This document shows, piece by piece, positions 63,629 to 64,000 of a stretch of 64,000 bases of DNA (position 1 is its first letter; each line of letters starts with the position of its first letter). This DNA is from Certhia americana. Its lineage: Eukaryota > Chordata > Aves > Passeriformes > Certhiidae. The translations under genes were made by a program, and so were the position numbers. The stretch is taken from NCBI GenBank assembly GCA_018697195.1, contig CM031878.1, forward strand, positions 63,305,471 to 63,369,470, in the 5' to 3' direction. The notes under the pieces were generated by a model. The model was not told where the DNA came from. It searched no databases and saw only the letters and a list, made by a program, of their open reading frames with translations.

Positions 63629-64000
63629 TGTCGCGGTCCCGCTATGAGCCTGGATAGCAGTGGGGTAAGAGAAAGCGGTGCCGTGACACCCCAAAAATGT
63701 CTCCTTAAAGAATCTGCTGAGTGGCACTGGCACACACTCACAACTCACGCGTGCAGCTGGCAATGTGCTCAGCAGCAAAGGAGTGGGAAGGGTCTTTGCT
63801 TGGAGTTCCAAGGCGGTTTATTAAATCCAACACTTGAAAGAGTCCAGGGACGAAGACAGACACTAATGGAGGGTCCAGGGGTTAAATAGGGGGACTGGGG
63901 AGGGAGGAACAGCAAATGGGGAAACGAGGGATGGGACACTGCAGCAAAACGGGGCCAATGGGAAAGCAGGGAAGGGAGAACATTCTAGGAAAAATAGATA
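63629..64000 (-). mobile_element. Avian ERV LTR, minus strand, cut by the window end
   Basis: On the + strand it starts TGTCGCGGTCCCG, which is the 3' end of a minus-strand LTR (CGGGACCGCGACA). Reading on the minus strand there is a CCAAT-box region (CCAAT on the + strand at 63955-63959), a TATA box CTATTTAA (63882-63889) and AATAAA (63817-63822), with TATA to AATAAA about 60 bp. The same spacing and the CTATTTAACCCC motif occur in the LTR at 34371-35072, suggesting the same retroviral class. The 5' part, and any provirus beyond it, lies outside the window. Confidence 0.75.

Noticed and set aside
1..64000. Search for CRISPR arrays, operons, phage or bacterial defence genes
   Set aside because: No regularly spaced repeats with unique spacers, no gene clusters and no bacterial signals; the sequence is vertebrate nuclear DNA.

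Overview
This window looks like vertebrate nuclear DNA, most likely from a bird and probably a songbird. The DNA is AT-rich with almost no open reading frames of coding quality. The recognisable repeats are CR1-type LINE fragments and solo LTRs of avian endogenous retroviruses, with ends such as TGTCCTGGTTTAG and TGTCGTGGTTTGA. I see no Alu, L1 or other mammalian repeats, and no bacterial features such as operons or ribosome binding sites. The species call is inference from repeat style.

Layout. Positions 1-11091 are non-coding, probably intron, with only simple repeats. One convincing coding segment follows: a last coding exon on the + strand at 11092-11229 (45 codons plus stop, after a strong splice acceptor). 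Its 3' UTR runs about 1.75 kb to an AATAAA at 12976-12981. I could not name the gene. Downstream the window is a gene-poor flank shaped by repeats: a sense CR1 fragment (about 14650-15118); a GGATA/GGGAT pentamer array with a 100-base assembly gap (15419-15738) joined to the 3' end of an antisense CR1 fragment (about 15739-15930); a 90-bp direct repeat (26420 and 27601); an interrupted GT microsatellite (28460); a well-bounded 702-bp solo LTR with a perfect 6-bp target duplication (34371-35072); a CR1 3' tip (about 42060-42121); an older antisense CR1 (about 50630-51560); three minus-strand LTRs within 3.5 kb (53522-54170, 55438-56208, 56452-57045); a sense CR1 (about 62010-62375); and a minus-strand LTR cut by the window end (63629-64000).

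Apart from the terminal exon and its UTR, no genes can be shown to work together. Two stretches (about 22490-22860 and 54400-54760) have the mixed, CpG-retaining or hairpin-bearing composition often seen in conserved regulatory DNA; without an alignment this is a guess. I found no CRISPR array, tRNA, rRNA, or new enzymatic or defence system. The most useful leads are the CR1-seeded pentamer array, the 90-bp duplication with a hairpin at its junction, the LTRs with intact promoter-like signals, and the unnamed terminal exon.
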